NCBI GenBank assembly: GCA_002427615.1
Contig: DIFH01000124.1
Coordinates: 308 to 24,039, forward strand
From: Paludibacter sp. UBA5753
GTDB lineage: Bacteria > Bacteroidota > Bacteroidia > Bacteroidales > Paludibacteraceae
Reading direction: 5' to 3'
DNA length: 23,732 nucleotides
Both the position numbers and the translations under genes were made by a program. A model generated the notes under the pieces. The model made no database searches. It was not told the origin of the DNA and saw only the letters and a program-made list of their open reading frames with translations. Shown piece after piece: positions 8,744 to 15,463 of the stretch (the stretch's first letter is position 1; every line of letters begins with the position of its first letter).

Positions 8744-9628
8744 ATGATTAATAATAAACTGACAGGTATGGGTGTAGCATTGATTACACCCTTTAAAACA
8801 GATGAATCAATAGATTTTGATGCTTTGGCGCGTATTGTTGAACATCAAATTAAAAATGGCACCGATTATCTTGTTGTGTGTGGTACAACGGCTGAGACGC
8901 CTACGCTCACTGAACAGGAAAAGGACGAAATCACGCGTTTTGTTGTAAATCGCAATGCCGGCCGTTTGCCCATAGTGTTAGGCATAGGAGGCAACAATAC
9001 TAAAGCGGTGGTTGAAAAGCTTCAAAACTACGATTTTACGGGTATTGATGCCATTTTATCGGTAACTCCTTATTACAACAAACCTTCGCAGGAAGGGCTT
9101 TACCAACATTATGCCGCCATAGCCAAAGCATCCCCGCTTCCGGTAATTTTGTATAACGTACCGGGGCGCACCGGTGTAAATATGCTGGCGTCGACTACTT
9201 TGCGATTGGCAAACGAATTTAAGAATATTTGTGCCGTCAAGGAAGCTTCGGGAAATTTTTCGCAAATTGATGATATTATCAAAAACAAACCTGAAGATTT
9301 TATGGTTATTTCGGGCGATGACGGAATAACTTTCCCATTGATAACTTTAGGCGCCGTGGGCGTGATTTCGGTGATTGGAAATGCTTTCCCGCGTGAATTC
9401 AGCCGCATGGTACGTTTGGCGCTCGAAGGTGATTATGACAACGCCCGTACTATTCATTACCGTTTTACTGAACTTATCGAGTTGCTTTTTGTGGAAGGAA
9501 ATCCTGCCGGGGTGAAAAGTATGTTAGCCGTGATGGGCTTTATCGAAAATAAGTTGCGTTTACCGCTCGTGCCGAATACCATAAAAACTTACGAAAAAAT
9601 ACGGCTGGTGCTTAATCAGTTGAATTAA
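8744..9628 (+). CDS. dapA: 4-hydroxy-tetrahydrodipicolinate synthase
   Basis: This 294-residue TIM-barrel aldolase condenses pyruvate with aspartate semialdehyde in the first committed step towards diaminopimelate and lysine. The Schiff-base lysine is K166 in AVKEASGN, the proton-relay tyrosine is Y137 in ILYNVPGRT, and R142 matches the substrate-binding arginine. The TT pair at 48-49 in VCGTTAETPTL and TPYYNKP complete the active site. GDDG near residue 200 and the length are standard for the family. The N-acetylneuraminate lyase branch of this superfamily is less likely given GTTAE and the GRTG arginine. An intrinsic terminator follows 8 bases after its stop. Confidence 0.95.
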   Translation: MINNKLTGMGVALITPFKTDESIDFDALARIVEHQIKNGTDYLVVCGTTAETPTLTEQEKDEITRFVVNRNAGRLPIVLGIGGNNTKAVVEKLQNYDFTGIDAILSVTPYYNKPSQEGLYQHYAAIAKASPLPVILYNVPGRTGVNMLASTTLRLANEFKNICAVKEASGNFSQIDDIIKNKPEDFMVISGDDGITFPLITLGAVGVISVIGNAFPREFSRMVRLALEGDYDNARTIHYRFTELIELLFVEGNPAGVKSMLAVMGFIENKLRLPLVPNTIKTYEKIRLVLNQLN

Positions 9629-9636
9629 ATGATTAT

Positions 9637-9672
9637 AAAAAGTTCGAGATACTGAGTTTCGGACTTTTTTTT
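9637..9672 (+). terminator. Intrinsic terminator after dapA
   Basis: AAAAAGTTCGA (9637-9647) pairs with TCGGACTTTTT (9659-9669) with one T-G wobble, and the 3' arm runs into eight consecutive T (9665-9672). This is the clearest rho-independent terminator in the window. Confidence 0.85.
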
Positions 9673-9721
9673 ACTTGGGGTCTGCCGAAAAACATCAATA
9701 CCATTGATATGTAGCATTATA

Positions 9722-9764
9722 TTAGTGTTTGCAAGAAAACGCCACGTTTTCTTTCTGACACTAA
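9722..9764. repeat. Two-step hairpin
   Basis: Outer arms TTAGTGT (9722-9728) and ACACTAA (9758-9764) enclose a 4x4 internal loop and inner arms AAGAAAACG (9733-9741) and CGTTTTCTT (9745-9753) around a CCA loop. The stem totals 16 bp. It lacks a T-run and follows an existing terminator, so it may be a repeat remnant or part of a small RNA. Confidence 0.6.
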
Positions 9765-9784
9765 CTAATAAAAACCCGAAATTA

Positions 9785-9814
9785 CGCCATTTTCCAACCC
9801 TTCTAAAAATGGCG
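9785..9814. repeat. Second hairpin in the same gap
   Basis: CGCCATTTT (9785-9793) and AAAATGGCG (9806-9814) pair perfectly over 9 bp around a 12-base loop. It begins 20 bases after the two-step hairpin at 9722-9764. Confidence 0.6.
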
Positions 9815-9975
9815 CAATAGGAGAAAACTCACAGATTTAATTTTCTTCCCTAAAATAAAATTCATAGAACTATCTTTTTTAACAACTATTTTTTTCAACA
9901 TTAAACTTAATCATTTTCTAAATTGTTTTATTGAAGTTCTTTTCAGTGTTTTAAGAAAATATTAAAAACGAATAC

Positions 9976-11412
9976 ATGAAAATTGAGAACACACCAATGC
10001 CCATCGACCGACAACCTGCCGTGGCGGGGAAATTTTATCCTGCAAACCCTGATAAATTACAAAATGAACTCATGGGTCTTTTCAAATCAGCAGTTTCCAA
10101 AAAATGCAATCAGGTCAGAGCTATAATTTCTCCCCATGCCGGTTATATTTTTTCCGGAAAAATAGCTGCATCTGCTTTCAACCAAATTGACAGCAAAAGA
10201 AACTATAAGAGGATTTTCCTCGTAGGCCCATCTCATTATAAAAATTTTGATAAGGCAGGCGTTTATTGTGAAGGTGACTTCGTAATGCCTTATGGAATTG
10301 AAAGTGTAGATACTGTTTTTGGTAAAATGCTCGTGGAGAATTATCCTGATATCTTTACTGCCAATCCTTACGTTCACGAAGAAGAACATTGTCTGGAAGT
10401 TCAACTCCCTTTTTTGCATTATTCACTTAAAACGAGCTATCGGATTGTCCCGATAGTAATCGGCACTTCCAATCCCGAAGTATGCAAACGGATTGCTTCT
10501 GTGTTGAAACCTTATCTGAATGAGGAAAACCTGTTTATTATCAGCTCTGATTTTTCACATTATCCTAATTATTCCGATGCCCGTAAAGTAGATGAAGCCA
10601 CCAAAGAAGCCATACTTTCAAACGATCCAAACGAGCTTTTATCTACTTTGTCAATAAATGCCAAAAAACATATTCCTCATCTGGCAACCAGTCTGTGCGG
10701 TTGGACGTCCGTCCTGACTTTATTGTACATGACTTCTCATAACGATTCTATGCATTTTCGTGCTATTGAATACCTGAACTCCGGCGATACACAATATTAC
10801 GGTGATCGGGATCGGGTAGTTGGCTACTGGGCTATCGCCCTGACTGAACAACCAACCGAAAAGGCTGATTTTCAGTTAACAGATAATGAGAAGAAAACGT
10901 TGCTTGATATTTCACGAAAAACGCTGGAAGAACATTGTCTTCATCATAAAAAGTACATTCCTGATCCGGCAGAATTATCTCCAACTTTGAATACAAAGTG
11001 CGGTGCATTTGTTACTTTGCATAAAAACGGTAGGCTGCGGGGATGTATCGGTCGGCTTGTGGGAAATCTGCCTTTGTATCAAATGGTGGAAGAAATGACA
11101 ATTTCGGCAGCTTCACACGATCCCCGCTTCAGACCGGTGGAACCGGAAGAACTTCCTGATATTGATATTGAAATATCGGTGCTTTCTCCACTGAAAAAAA
11201 TTGATAATATTGACGAAATCGAATTGGGGAAACATGGCATTTATATTGAAGATGGCTATAATAGCGGCGTTTTTTTACCTCAGGTTGCAACCGAAACAGG
11301 ATGGAGTAAAGAAGAATTTCTGGGACATTGTGCCCGCGATAAAGCCGGACTTGACTGGAATGGATGGAAAACGGCCAATCTGTATATATTTACGGCGATA
11401 GTGTTTCCTTAA
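9976..11412 (+). CDS. amrB: AmmeMemoRadiSam system proteins B and A fused (Memo + AMMECR1)
   Basis: This 478-residue protein joins two modules. Residues about 10-290 are a Memo-like domain related to extradiol dioxygenases, with SPHAGY (H54), VGPSHY (H87), HEEEHCLEVQLPFL (H134, H138), SSDFSHY (D192, H195) and CGW (C241); H54, H87 and C241 match the metal or active-site trio of human Memo. Residues about 300-478 are an AMMECR1 domain with the signature LRGCIGRL around C357 and SAASHDPRF. The two families are known to be fused in many prokaryotes and to co-occur with a specific radical SAM enzyme, which is present here facing it. The substrate is unknown. The protein appears cytosolic. Its stop codon TAA overlaps the first unit of the octamer array. 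The second Met (residue 8) is an alternative start. Confidence 0.92.
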   Translation: MKIENTPMPIDRQPAVAGKFYPANPDKLQNELMGLFKSAVSKKCNQVRAIISPHAGYIFSGKIAASAFNQIDSKRNYKRIFLVGPSHYKNFDKAGVYCEGDFVMPYGIESVDTVFGKMLVENYPDIFTANPYVHEEEHCLEVQLPFLHYSLKTSYRIVPIVIGTSNPEVCKRIASVLKPYLNEENLFIISSDFSHYPNYSDARKVDEATKEAILSNDPNELLSTLSINAKKHIPHLATSLCGWTSVLTLLYMTSHNDSMHFRAIEYLNSGDTQYYGDRDRVVGYWAIALTEQPTEKADFQLTDNEKKTLLDISRKTLEEHCLHHKKYIPDPAELSPTLNTKCGAFVTLHKNGRLRGCIGRLVGNLPLYQMVEEMTISAASHDPRFRPVEPEELPDIDIEISVLSPLKKIDNIDEIELGKHGIYIEDGYNSGVFLPQVATETGWSKEEFLGHCARDKAGLDWNGWKTANLYIFTAIVFP

Positions 11413-11642
11413 TGTGCCAATGTGCCAATGTGCCAATGAAATAATGTGTCAATGTGCCAATTTGATAATGTGCTAATGTGCTAATGTGCCAATGTGCCAA
11501 TGAAATAATGTGCCAATTTGCTAATTTGATAATGTGCTAATGTGCTAATGTGCCAATGAAATAATATGCCAATTTGATAATGTGCTAATATGCCAATGAA
11601 ATAATGTGCTAATGTGCCAATGAAATAATGTGCCAATGAAAC
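11411..11642. repeat. Array of 29 in-register octamers between convergent stop codons
   Basis: The 232 bases divide exactly into 29 octamers, every one beginning AAT. Variants: AATGTGCC (10 units), AATGTGCT (6), AATGAAAT (5), AATTTGAT (3), AATATGCC (2) and one each of AATGTGTC, AATTTGCT and AATGAAAC. The array starts at the last two bases of the Memo-AMMECR1 stop codon and ends two bases before the radical SAM stop codon (11645-11647 on -). Higher-order blocks repeat, such as AATTTGAT, AATGTGCT, AATGTGCT, AATGTGCC at units 7-10 and 15-18. No coding capacity or spacers are apparent. Confidence 0.95.
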
Positions 11643-11644
11643 AA

Positions 11645-12703
11645 TCAAGCCTTTTCAGGAGATAGAGTTTCTTCCCATACTCCCGGAATGTGATTTCCAC
11701 ATAAAGGACATAAATTGTTTTGAATCAGATTCTTTTTTACAATATATCCGATGCGTTCTATCAGCATTTGGTTACAATGGGGACAAAAAGTGTTTTCTCC
11801 GCGTAAACCCGGAATGTTACCAATATAAACAAACTTCATCCCTGATTTTTCGGCTATTTTTTTCGCTTCAATTAATCTGTTTTCTGCAGTAGGCGCTAAT
11901 TGTTCTAATTTGTAGGTTGGAAAGAAACGACTGAAATGAAGCGGTGTGTCTGCAAAATCGTTTTCGACCAACCAGTCACACATCTTCTGAATCATCGTTG
12001 GACTATCCGAATAACCCGGCACAAGCAGATTCGTAATTTCGAGCCAAACTCCTTTTTCTTTCAGTGTTTTCAACGTATCGAGCACCGGTTGTAACCGTCC
12101 GCCGGTTATTTGACGATAAACCGCATCATCGAAACATTTCAGATCAATATTGGCAGCATCCAAATAAGGACAAAGGTCGATCAAAGGTTTTTGATTGATG
12201 TAACCGTTCGAAATAAGAACAGTTTTCATACCTTTTTCATGAGCTATTTTAGCCGTGTCAAAGGTATATTCATAAAAGACAGTCGGCTCGGTGTAGGTAA
12301 AAGCAATGTTGTTGATATTTTGATTTAAAGCGCTTTCTACCAGTTCTTCGGGCTGCAAATCGTAATTATTCAACATGGAAGGCGACGATTGGGATATATG
12401 CCAGTTCTGGCAATTGAGACAACGAAAGTTACATCCCGCCGTAGCTATTGAAAAAATGTCCCTTCCGGGTAAAAAATGAAAAAGCGGCTTCTTCTCTATG
12501 GGATCGACACTGACAGAACATGGATTACCGTAAGCTATGGTGTACAACTCTCCCTGATGGTTGACTCTCGTTTGGCAAATTCCCTGTTTACCTTCGTGAA
12601 TCGTGCAATTATGCGGACAAAGATGACAACGAACTGCATTGTCGGGAAGTTTTTCCTGATAACGCGCCAACCTGCTTACTTTTTCTGATGTTATCGTTTT
12701 CAT
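11645..12703 (-). CDS. amrS: AmmeMemoRadiSam system radical SAM enzyme
   Basis: This 352-residue enzyme carries the radical SAM cluster motif CNFRCLNC (C91, C95, C98), so it should cleave S-adenosylmethionine to start radical chemistry. The N-terminus has extra cysteines (C26, C29, C33, C43, with C62 further on) in RCHLCPHNC and GICQTR, and the C-terminus has a four-cysteine knuckle (C307, C310, C332, C335) suited to zinc or another cluster. FTYTEPTVFYEY and AANIDLKCF resemble pyruvate-formate-lyase-activase-like members. This arrangement is that of the AmmeMemoRadiSam system enzyme, and the Memo-AMMECR1 partner lies convergently just beyond the octamer array. The modified target is unknown. 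The ATG at 12701-12703 (on -) lies 37 bases after the DUF1810 stop, so these two genes are probably co-transcribed. Confidence 0.93.
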   Translation of the reverse strand: MKTITSEKVSRLARYQEKLPDNAVRCHLCPHNCTIHEGKQGICQTRVNHQGELYTIAYGNPCSVSVDPIEKKPLFHFLPGRDIFSIATAGCNFRCLNCQNWHISQSSPSMLNNYDLQPEELVESALNQNINNIAFTYTEPTVFYEYTFDTAKIAHEKGMKTVLISNGYINQKPLIDLCPYLDAANIDLKCFDDAVYRQITGGRLQPVLDTLKTLKEKGVWLEITNLLVPGYSDSPTMIQKMCDWLVENDFADTPLHFSRFFPTYKLEQLAPTAENRLIEAKKIAEKSGMKFVYIGNIPGLRGENTFCPHCNQMLIERIGYIVKKNLIQNNLCPLCGNHIPGVWEETLSPEKA

Positions 12704-12740
12704 TGCTGAGAATAAATTTTCACTGAATGTTTTTGAATTC

Positions 12741-13166
12741 TTATTCTTTCAAAAGATCAATGGTCCTTTCGTCCGCTTTCCCGCCGAAATATTGATCTAA
12801 GACTGCCTGAAAGATATTATTTTCATCACTCACCAAGGCAAATAAAGTCATGCACGATTTTAATTTCATATCGTCCGGACTGCCCATAATTTCCCGTGCC
12901 GATTTCCCCTGTATTTCGAGCAACGCTGAAGTTATTTCTCTCAACCTCGCACCCAACACCCTGTGATGCAAATAGGCAACGGCTTCTTCCCTGCTTTTAA
13001 TGGCATATTTCACCGTCATGCCGCTAAAACCCAATCCATCGATTTGCGGAAAGATGAACCACATCCAATGGCTTTCTTTCCGACCGTTTTTTATTTCACT
13101 CAATGCCCGTGAATATACATTTTCCTGAGCAGTAATGAATCTTCCCAAATCAAAAGTGGCATTCAT
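12741..13166 (-). CDS. DUF1810 family protein
   Basis: This 141-residue cytosolic protein matches DUF1810: FDLGRFITAQENVYSRALSE at the N-terminus, then the hallmark SHWMWFIFPQIDGLGFSG, and a later LKSCMTLFALVS. The family is widespread and helical, and its function is unknown. It precedes the radical SAM gene by 37 bases on the same strand, and would be the first gene of that short operon; whether it has any link to AmmeMemoRadiSam is open. Upstream on the minus strand CAATTTTG (reverse of about 13190-13197) is one base off the TAnnTTTG box. Confidence 0.85.
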   Translation of the reverse strand: MNATFDLGRFITAQENVYSRALSEIKNGRKESHWMWFIFPQIDGLGFSGMTVKYAIKSREEAVAYLHHRVLGARLREITSALLEIQGKSAREIMGSPDDMKLKSCMTLFALVSDENNIFQAVLDQYFGGKADERTIDLLKE

Positions 13167-13494
13167 AATTTATCTGTATGATTTAGCCGCAAAATTGCAA
13201 AAAACTTTTGAAAGTAGCTCTCACAAAAGAGATTTCTTTTGTTATTTTCAGGCTGTTTTTCATTTCGTATTTTTACTTCCACACAAAGCTAATGAAAGAA
13301 AATCATTTCTGATACGTTGTTTTATAGGGTGGATTTTTCCCCAAGCTATTATAGGATATTTCTGTTTTACAATCGGTTTCAGTTATCGAAGAATCGAAGT
13401 CGGTTCTCAAAGCGTTAATCGCTGTGCATAGATTCGTTTTGAAACTGGTTTTAATTTTCGTAACTGCTCAGCAACCTTTGTTTTTATAATCTTC

Positions 13495-13529
13495 TGATTT
13501 TCAGTTATACAAAGTCAAACTGAAAATCA
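13495..13529. repeat. Palindromic hairpin, copy 2 of a dispersed repeat
   Basis: TGATTTTCAGTT (13495-13506) pairs perfectly with AACTGAAAATCA (13518-13529). Its 33-base core differs from the core at 8032-8064 at three positions only, all in the inner stem, where pairing is lost. This looks like a decaying copy of the same mobile or repeated palindrome. Confidence 0.8.
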
Positions 13530-13630
13530 TGAGTAGTTTTTGCAGTGAATGCAACGCAGAGATGGACGTTTTTTTACAAATACTAATCAAGGAAAATAAT
13601 TACACTTTCCTTTTTGTTGTCAGGTGTCAT

Positions 13631-13657
13631 ATACCATAAACAGGGTATAAAAATACC
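13631..13657. promoter_or_regulatory. ATACC/GGTAT repeats upstream of the cysK promoter
   Basis: ATACC (13631-13635), GGTAT (13644-13648) and ATACC (13653-13657) alternate in orientation just before the -33 element. They could be an operator, or form a small hairpin GGTAT-aaaa-ATACC. Evidence is only symmetry and position. Confidence 0.3.
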
Positions 13658-13669
13658 TCATCAGTGCGA

Positions 13670-13700
13670 TTGTGATACGACAAGCTGATCTCTATCTTTG
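13670..13700 (+). promoter_or_regulatory. Bacteroidota-type promoter of the cysK group
   Basis: TTG at 13670-13672 and TATCTTTG at 13693-13700 are separated by 20 bases, the best -33/-7 pair in the window. It leaves a leader of about 100 bases before the cysK ATG at 13806. Confidence 0.65.
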
Positions 13701-13763
13701 CAATGTAAATGATCCTATCATTTTACGAATTGAAAAGAAATCAACTAAAAGAATATAAACTAA

Positions 13764-13784
13764 CCGGAGCGATTTCCGGATCGC
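13764..13784 (+). promoter_or_regulatory. Mutually exclusive hairpins in the cysK leader
   Basis: CCGGA (13764-13768) pairs with TCCGG (13775-13779), while GCGAT (13769-13773) can instead pair with ATCGC (13780-13784). The two 5-bp stems overlap and cannot form together because no linker bases remain between them. The element ends 21 bases before the start codon. A regulatory switch is possible but unproven; it does not resemble a SAM riboswitch I know. Confidence 0.3.
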
Positions 13785-13805
13785 CCAACACAAACAAATT
13801 AAATT

Positions 13806-14753
13806 ATGGCAAAGATAGCTAAAAATCTAACGGAACTTATCGGGAACACTCCCTTACTCCAACTCTCGAATTATGTAACCAACAAAGGTCTCGAAGCCAA
13901 TGTAATTGTAAAACTTGAATCGTTCAATCCAGCAGGTTGTGTGAAAGAACGTATCGCTTTGTCGATGATAAAAGATGCCGAAGCGCGCGGCGTACTGAAA
14001 GCCGGCGTCGAAATTATTGAACCCACCAGTGGAAATACCGGGATCGGTCTGGCTTTGGTGGCTGCCGTAAAAGGATACAAACTGACGCTTACCATGCCCG
14101 AAACCATGAGTGTGGAACGCCGGAACTTATTAAAAGCGCTGGGCGCTAACCTTGTGTTAACTCCGGGAGCTACCGGCATGAAAGGCGCCATCGCTCGTGC
14201 GCTTGAACTTCATGAGGAAAATCCGGCGTCGTTTATTCCTCAACAATTCGAAAATCCGGCCAATGTGAAAATTCATTACGAAACTACCGGTCCCGAAATT
14301 TGGAACGATACCGAAGGTCTGGTCGATTTTTTTGTAGCAGGCGTAGGCACCGGCGGAACTGTAAGCGGCGTGGGCGCTTATCTGAAAGAAAAAAATCCAA
14401 AGGTAAAAATTATTGCGGTGGAACCTACCGATTCACCCGTACTGTCGGGCGGCGCTCCGGGTCCTCACAAAATTCAGGGCATAGGCGCAGGATTTATCCC
14501 TAAAAACTACGATGCCAGTGTAGTCGACGAAATAATCCAGGTAAGCAACGACAACGCCATCCTTACCTCGCGCCAGTTGTCGCAACAGGAAGGTTTGTTG
14601 GTGGGCATTTCGTCGGGAGCTGCAACCTATGCTGCCACACTCCTTGCCCAACGCCCCGAAAACAAAGGTAAGAATATTGTGGCGCTGCTTCCCGATACCG
14701 GCGAACGTTATCTTTCGACGCTGCTTTATGCGTTTGAGGAATACCCTCTTTGA
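13806..14753 (+). CDS. cysK: Cysteine synthase (O-acetylserine sulfhydrylase)
   Basis: This 315-residue fold-type II PLP enzyme makes cysteine from O-acetylserine and sulfide in the cytoplasm. The PLP lysine is K47 in NPAGCVKERI; EPTSGNTGIGLA is the substrate-binding loop, GVGTGGTVSGVG holds the PLP phosphate, and PDTGERYLST closes the C-terminal part. Length is typical. The serine usual just before VK in this motif is a cysteine here (C45), which is a small oddity. It is first in a group with an OsmC-like gene and metY, behind a good promoter and a structured leader. CysM or cystathionine-synthase-like activity is less likely given the motif set. Confidence 0.95.
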   Translation: MAKIAKNLTELIGNTPLLQLSNYVTNKGLEANVIVKLESFNPAGCVKERIALSMIKDAEARGVLKAGVEIIEPTSGNTGIGLALVAAVKGYKLTLTMPETMSVERRNLLKALGANLVLTPGATGMKGAIARALELHEENPASFIPQQFENPANVKIHYETTGPEIWNDTEGLVDFFVAGVGTGGTVSGVGAYLKEKNPKVKIIAVEPTDSPVLSGGAPGPHKIQGIGAGFIPKNYDASVVDEIIQVSNDNAILTSRQLSQQEGLLVGISSGAATYAATLLAQRPENKGKNIVALLPDTGERYLSTLLYAFEEYPL

Positions 14754-14783
14754 TTTATAATTTATTCATTTACTATTTAGTCA

Positions 14784-14874
14784 TTTACTATTTACTATTT
14801 ACTATTTACCATTTACCATTTACTATTTACTATTTACTATTTACCATTTACAATTTACTATTTACCATTTACAA
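14784..14874. repeat. Array of 13 TTTACNA heptamers
   Basis: The 91 bases divide exactly into 13 heptamers: TTTACTA (7 units), TTTACCA (4) and TTTACAA (2). Diverged units (TTTACTA at 14769, TTTAGTC at 14776) precede it. It sits between cysK and the OsmC-like gene, starting about 30 bases after the cysK stop. The reverse complement of the same unit appears at the right end of the window. Confidence 0.93.
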
Positions 14875-14901
14875 TTTAAATGTTTCGTTTCTTTAAACCG
14901 G

Positions 14902-14942
14902 AATCTTCAAATCCCGAAACGCGAAACACGAAATCTTCAAAT
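14902..14942. repeat. CGAAAC heptamers inside an 11-base direct repeat
   Basis: AATCTTCAAAT occurs at 14902-14912 and again at 14932-14942, enclosing three heptamers CGAAACG, CGAAACA and CGAAATC (14915-14935). It fills the space between the TTTACNA array and the OsmC-like gene. Similar A-rich near-heptamers occur before manA. Confidence 0.6.
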
Positions 14943-14953
14943 AAAAAACATTC

Positions 14954-15394
14954 ATGGCATCAAAAGATTTAAACTTCAGCATCAACGGAAAAAGAGTGGG
15001 TGCAACCAAATATCAGGGCTTTGCCCGTAGTTTTGAACTTGTAGTGGACGAACCCGAAATGTTGGGCGGCGAAGACTCAGCAGCCAATCCGGTGGAATAT
15101 CTGCTGGCAGGCTATGCCGGATGCCTGAATGTGGTTTTTGGTATTGTGGCCAAAGAGCTAAAGGTGGAAATAAAAAGTCTCGACATTAATATCGATGGAG
15201 ATATTAATCCTGAAAAATTCTTGGGAATTTCGGACAACGAACGCACAGGTTTTAAATCGATCAATGTCAACATTGAGCTCCGTACCAATGCCGACAAAGC
15301 CACCGAAGCGCTGCTGATTGAAAAAGTAAAAAGCCGCTGCCCGGTAAACGACAACCTGGCCAACCCCACTCCTATTCACTATTCATTCAATTAA
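14954..15394 (+). CDS. OsmC-like protein
   Basis: This 146-residue protein belongs to the OsmC/Ohr-type fold. The two expected cysteines are present: C57 in LLAGYAGCLN and C128 in KSRCPVNDN. In characterised OsmC and Ohr proteins these form a peroxidatic pair that reduces organic hydroperoxides. The N-terminus before GGEDSAANPVEYLL is short, typical of the smaller OsmC-like group rather than Ohr. It lies between cysK and metY on the same strand, which suggests a role tied to sulfide or thiol handling, but that is inference. The ATG at 14954 follows an AT-rich repeat and no Shine-Dalgarno is visible. Confidence 0.88.
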   Translation: MASKDLNFSINGKRVGATKYQGFARSFELVVDEPEMLGGEDSAANPVEYLLAGYAGCLNVVFGIVAKELKVEIKSLDINIDGDINPEKFLGISDNERTGFKSINVNIELRTNADKATEALLIEKVKSRCPVNDNLANPTPIHYSFN

Positions 15395-15436
15395 TAATAA
15401 ACTTTAAAAAGCTACCACCTCCGTAGTTATATTTCT

Positions 15437-15454
15437 CCCCTTTAGGGGTTGGGG
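15437..15454 (+). repeat. C4/G4 hairpin and G-run before metY
   Basis: CCCC-TTTA-GGGG (15437-15448) is followed by TT and a run of G (15451-15455), ending about ten bases before the metY ATG. Such C/G-rich palindromes are probably repeat remnants, but at this spot they could affect translation start. Confidence 0.45.
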
Positions 15455-15463
15455 GTCATTTAT

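Larger units (their letters stand above)
9629..9975. other. 347-base gap between dapA and the Memo-AMMECR1 gene
   Basis: This stretch holds the dapA terminator, then two further inverted repeats (9722-9764 and 9785-9814), then an AT-rich tract to the ATG at 9976. No open frame of coding character was seen. No TAnnTTTG box was recognised upstream of 9976, so the start point of that transcript is unknown. Confidence 0.6.
13167..13669. other. Long divergent gap between DUF1810 and cysK promoter
   Basis: These roughly 500 bases, part of a 639-base gap between divergent genes, hold no convincing gene. Visible are a hairpin ACAAAAGA-gatt-TCTTTTGT at 13223-13242, the second copy of the 33-bp palindrome (13496-13528), and ATACC/GGTAT inverted repeats at 13631-13657. 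An open frame running 13135-13431 on + lacks any protein-family feature and overlaps the DUF1810 start region, so it is not annotated. Confidence 0.55.

Noticed and set aside
11411..11642. Possible CRISPR array
   Set aside because: Units are 8 bases long and contiguous with no spacers, and there are no cas genes in the window.
13135..13431. 98-codon open frame on + in the DUF1810-cysK gap
   Set aside because: It overlaps the first codons of DUF1810 in the opposite direction, has no recognisable family motif or promoter, and its composition is that of AT-rich non-coding DNA.
13701..13805. SAM-type riboswitch upstream of cysK/metY
   Set aside because: Neither the SAM-I core nor a SAM-II-like pseudoknot was recognised; the two 5-bp stems leave no linker bases for a pseudoknot.
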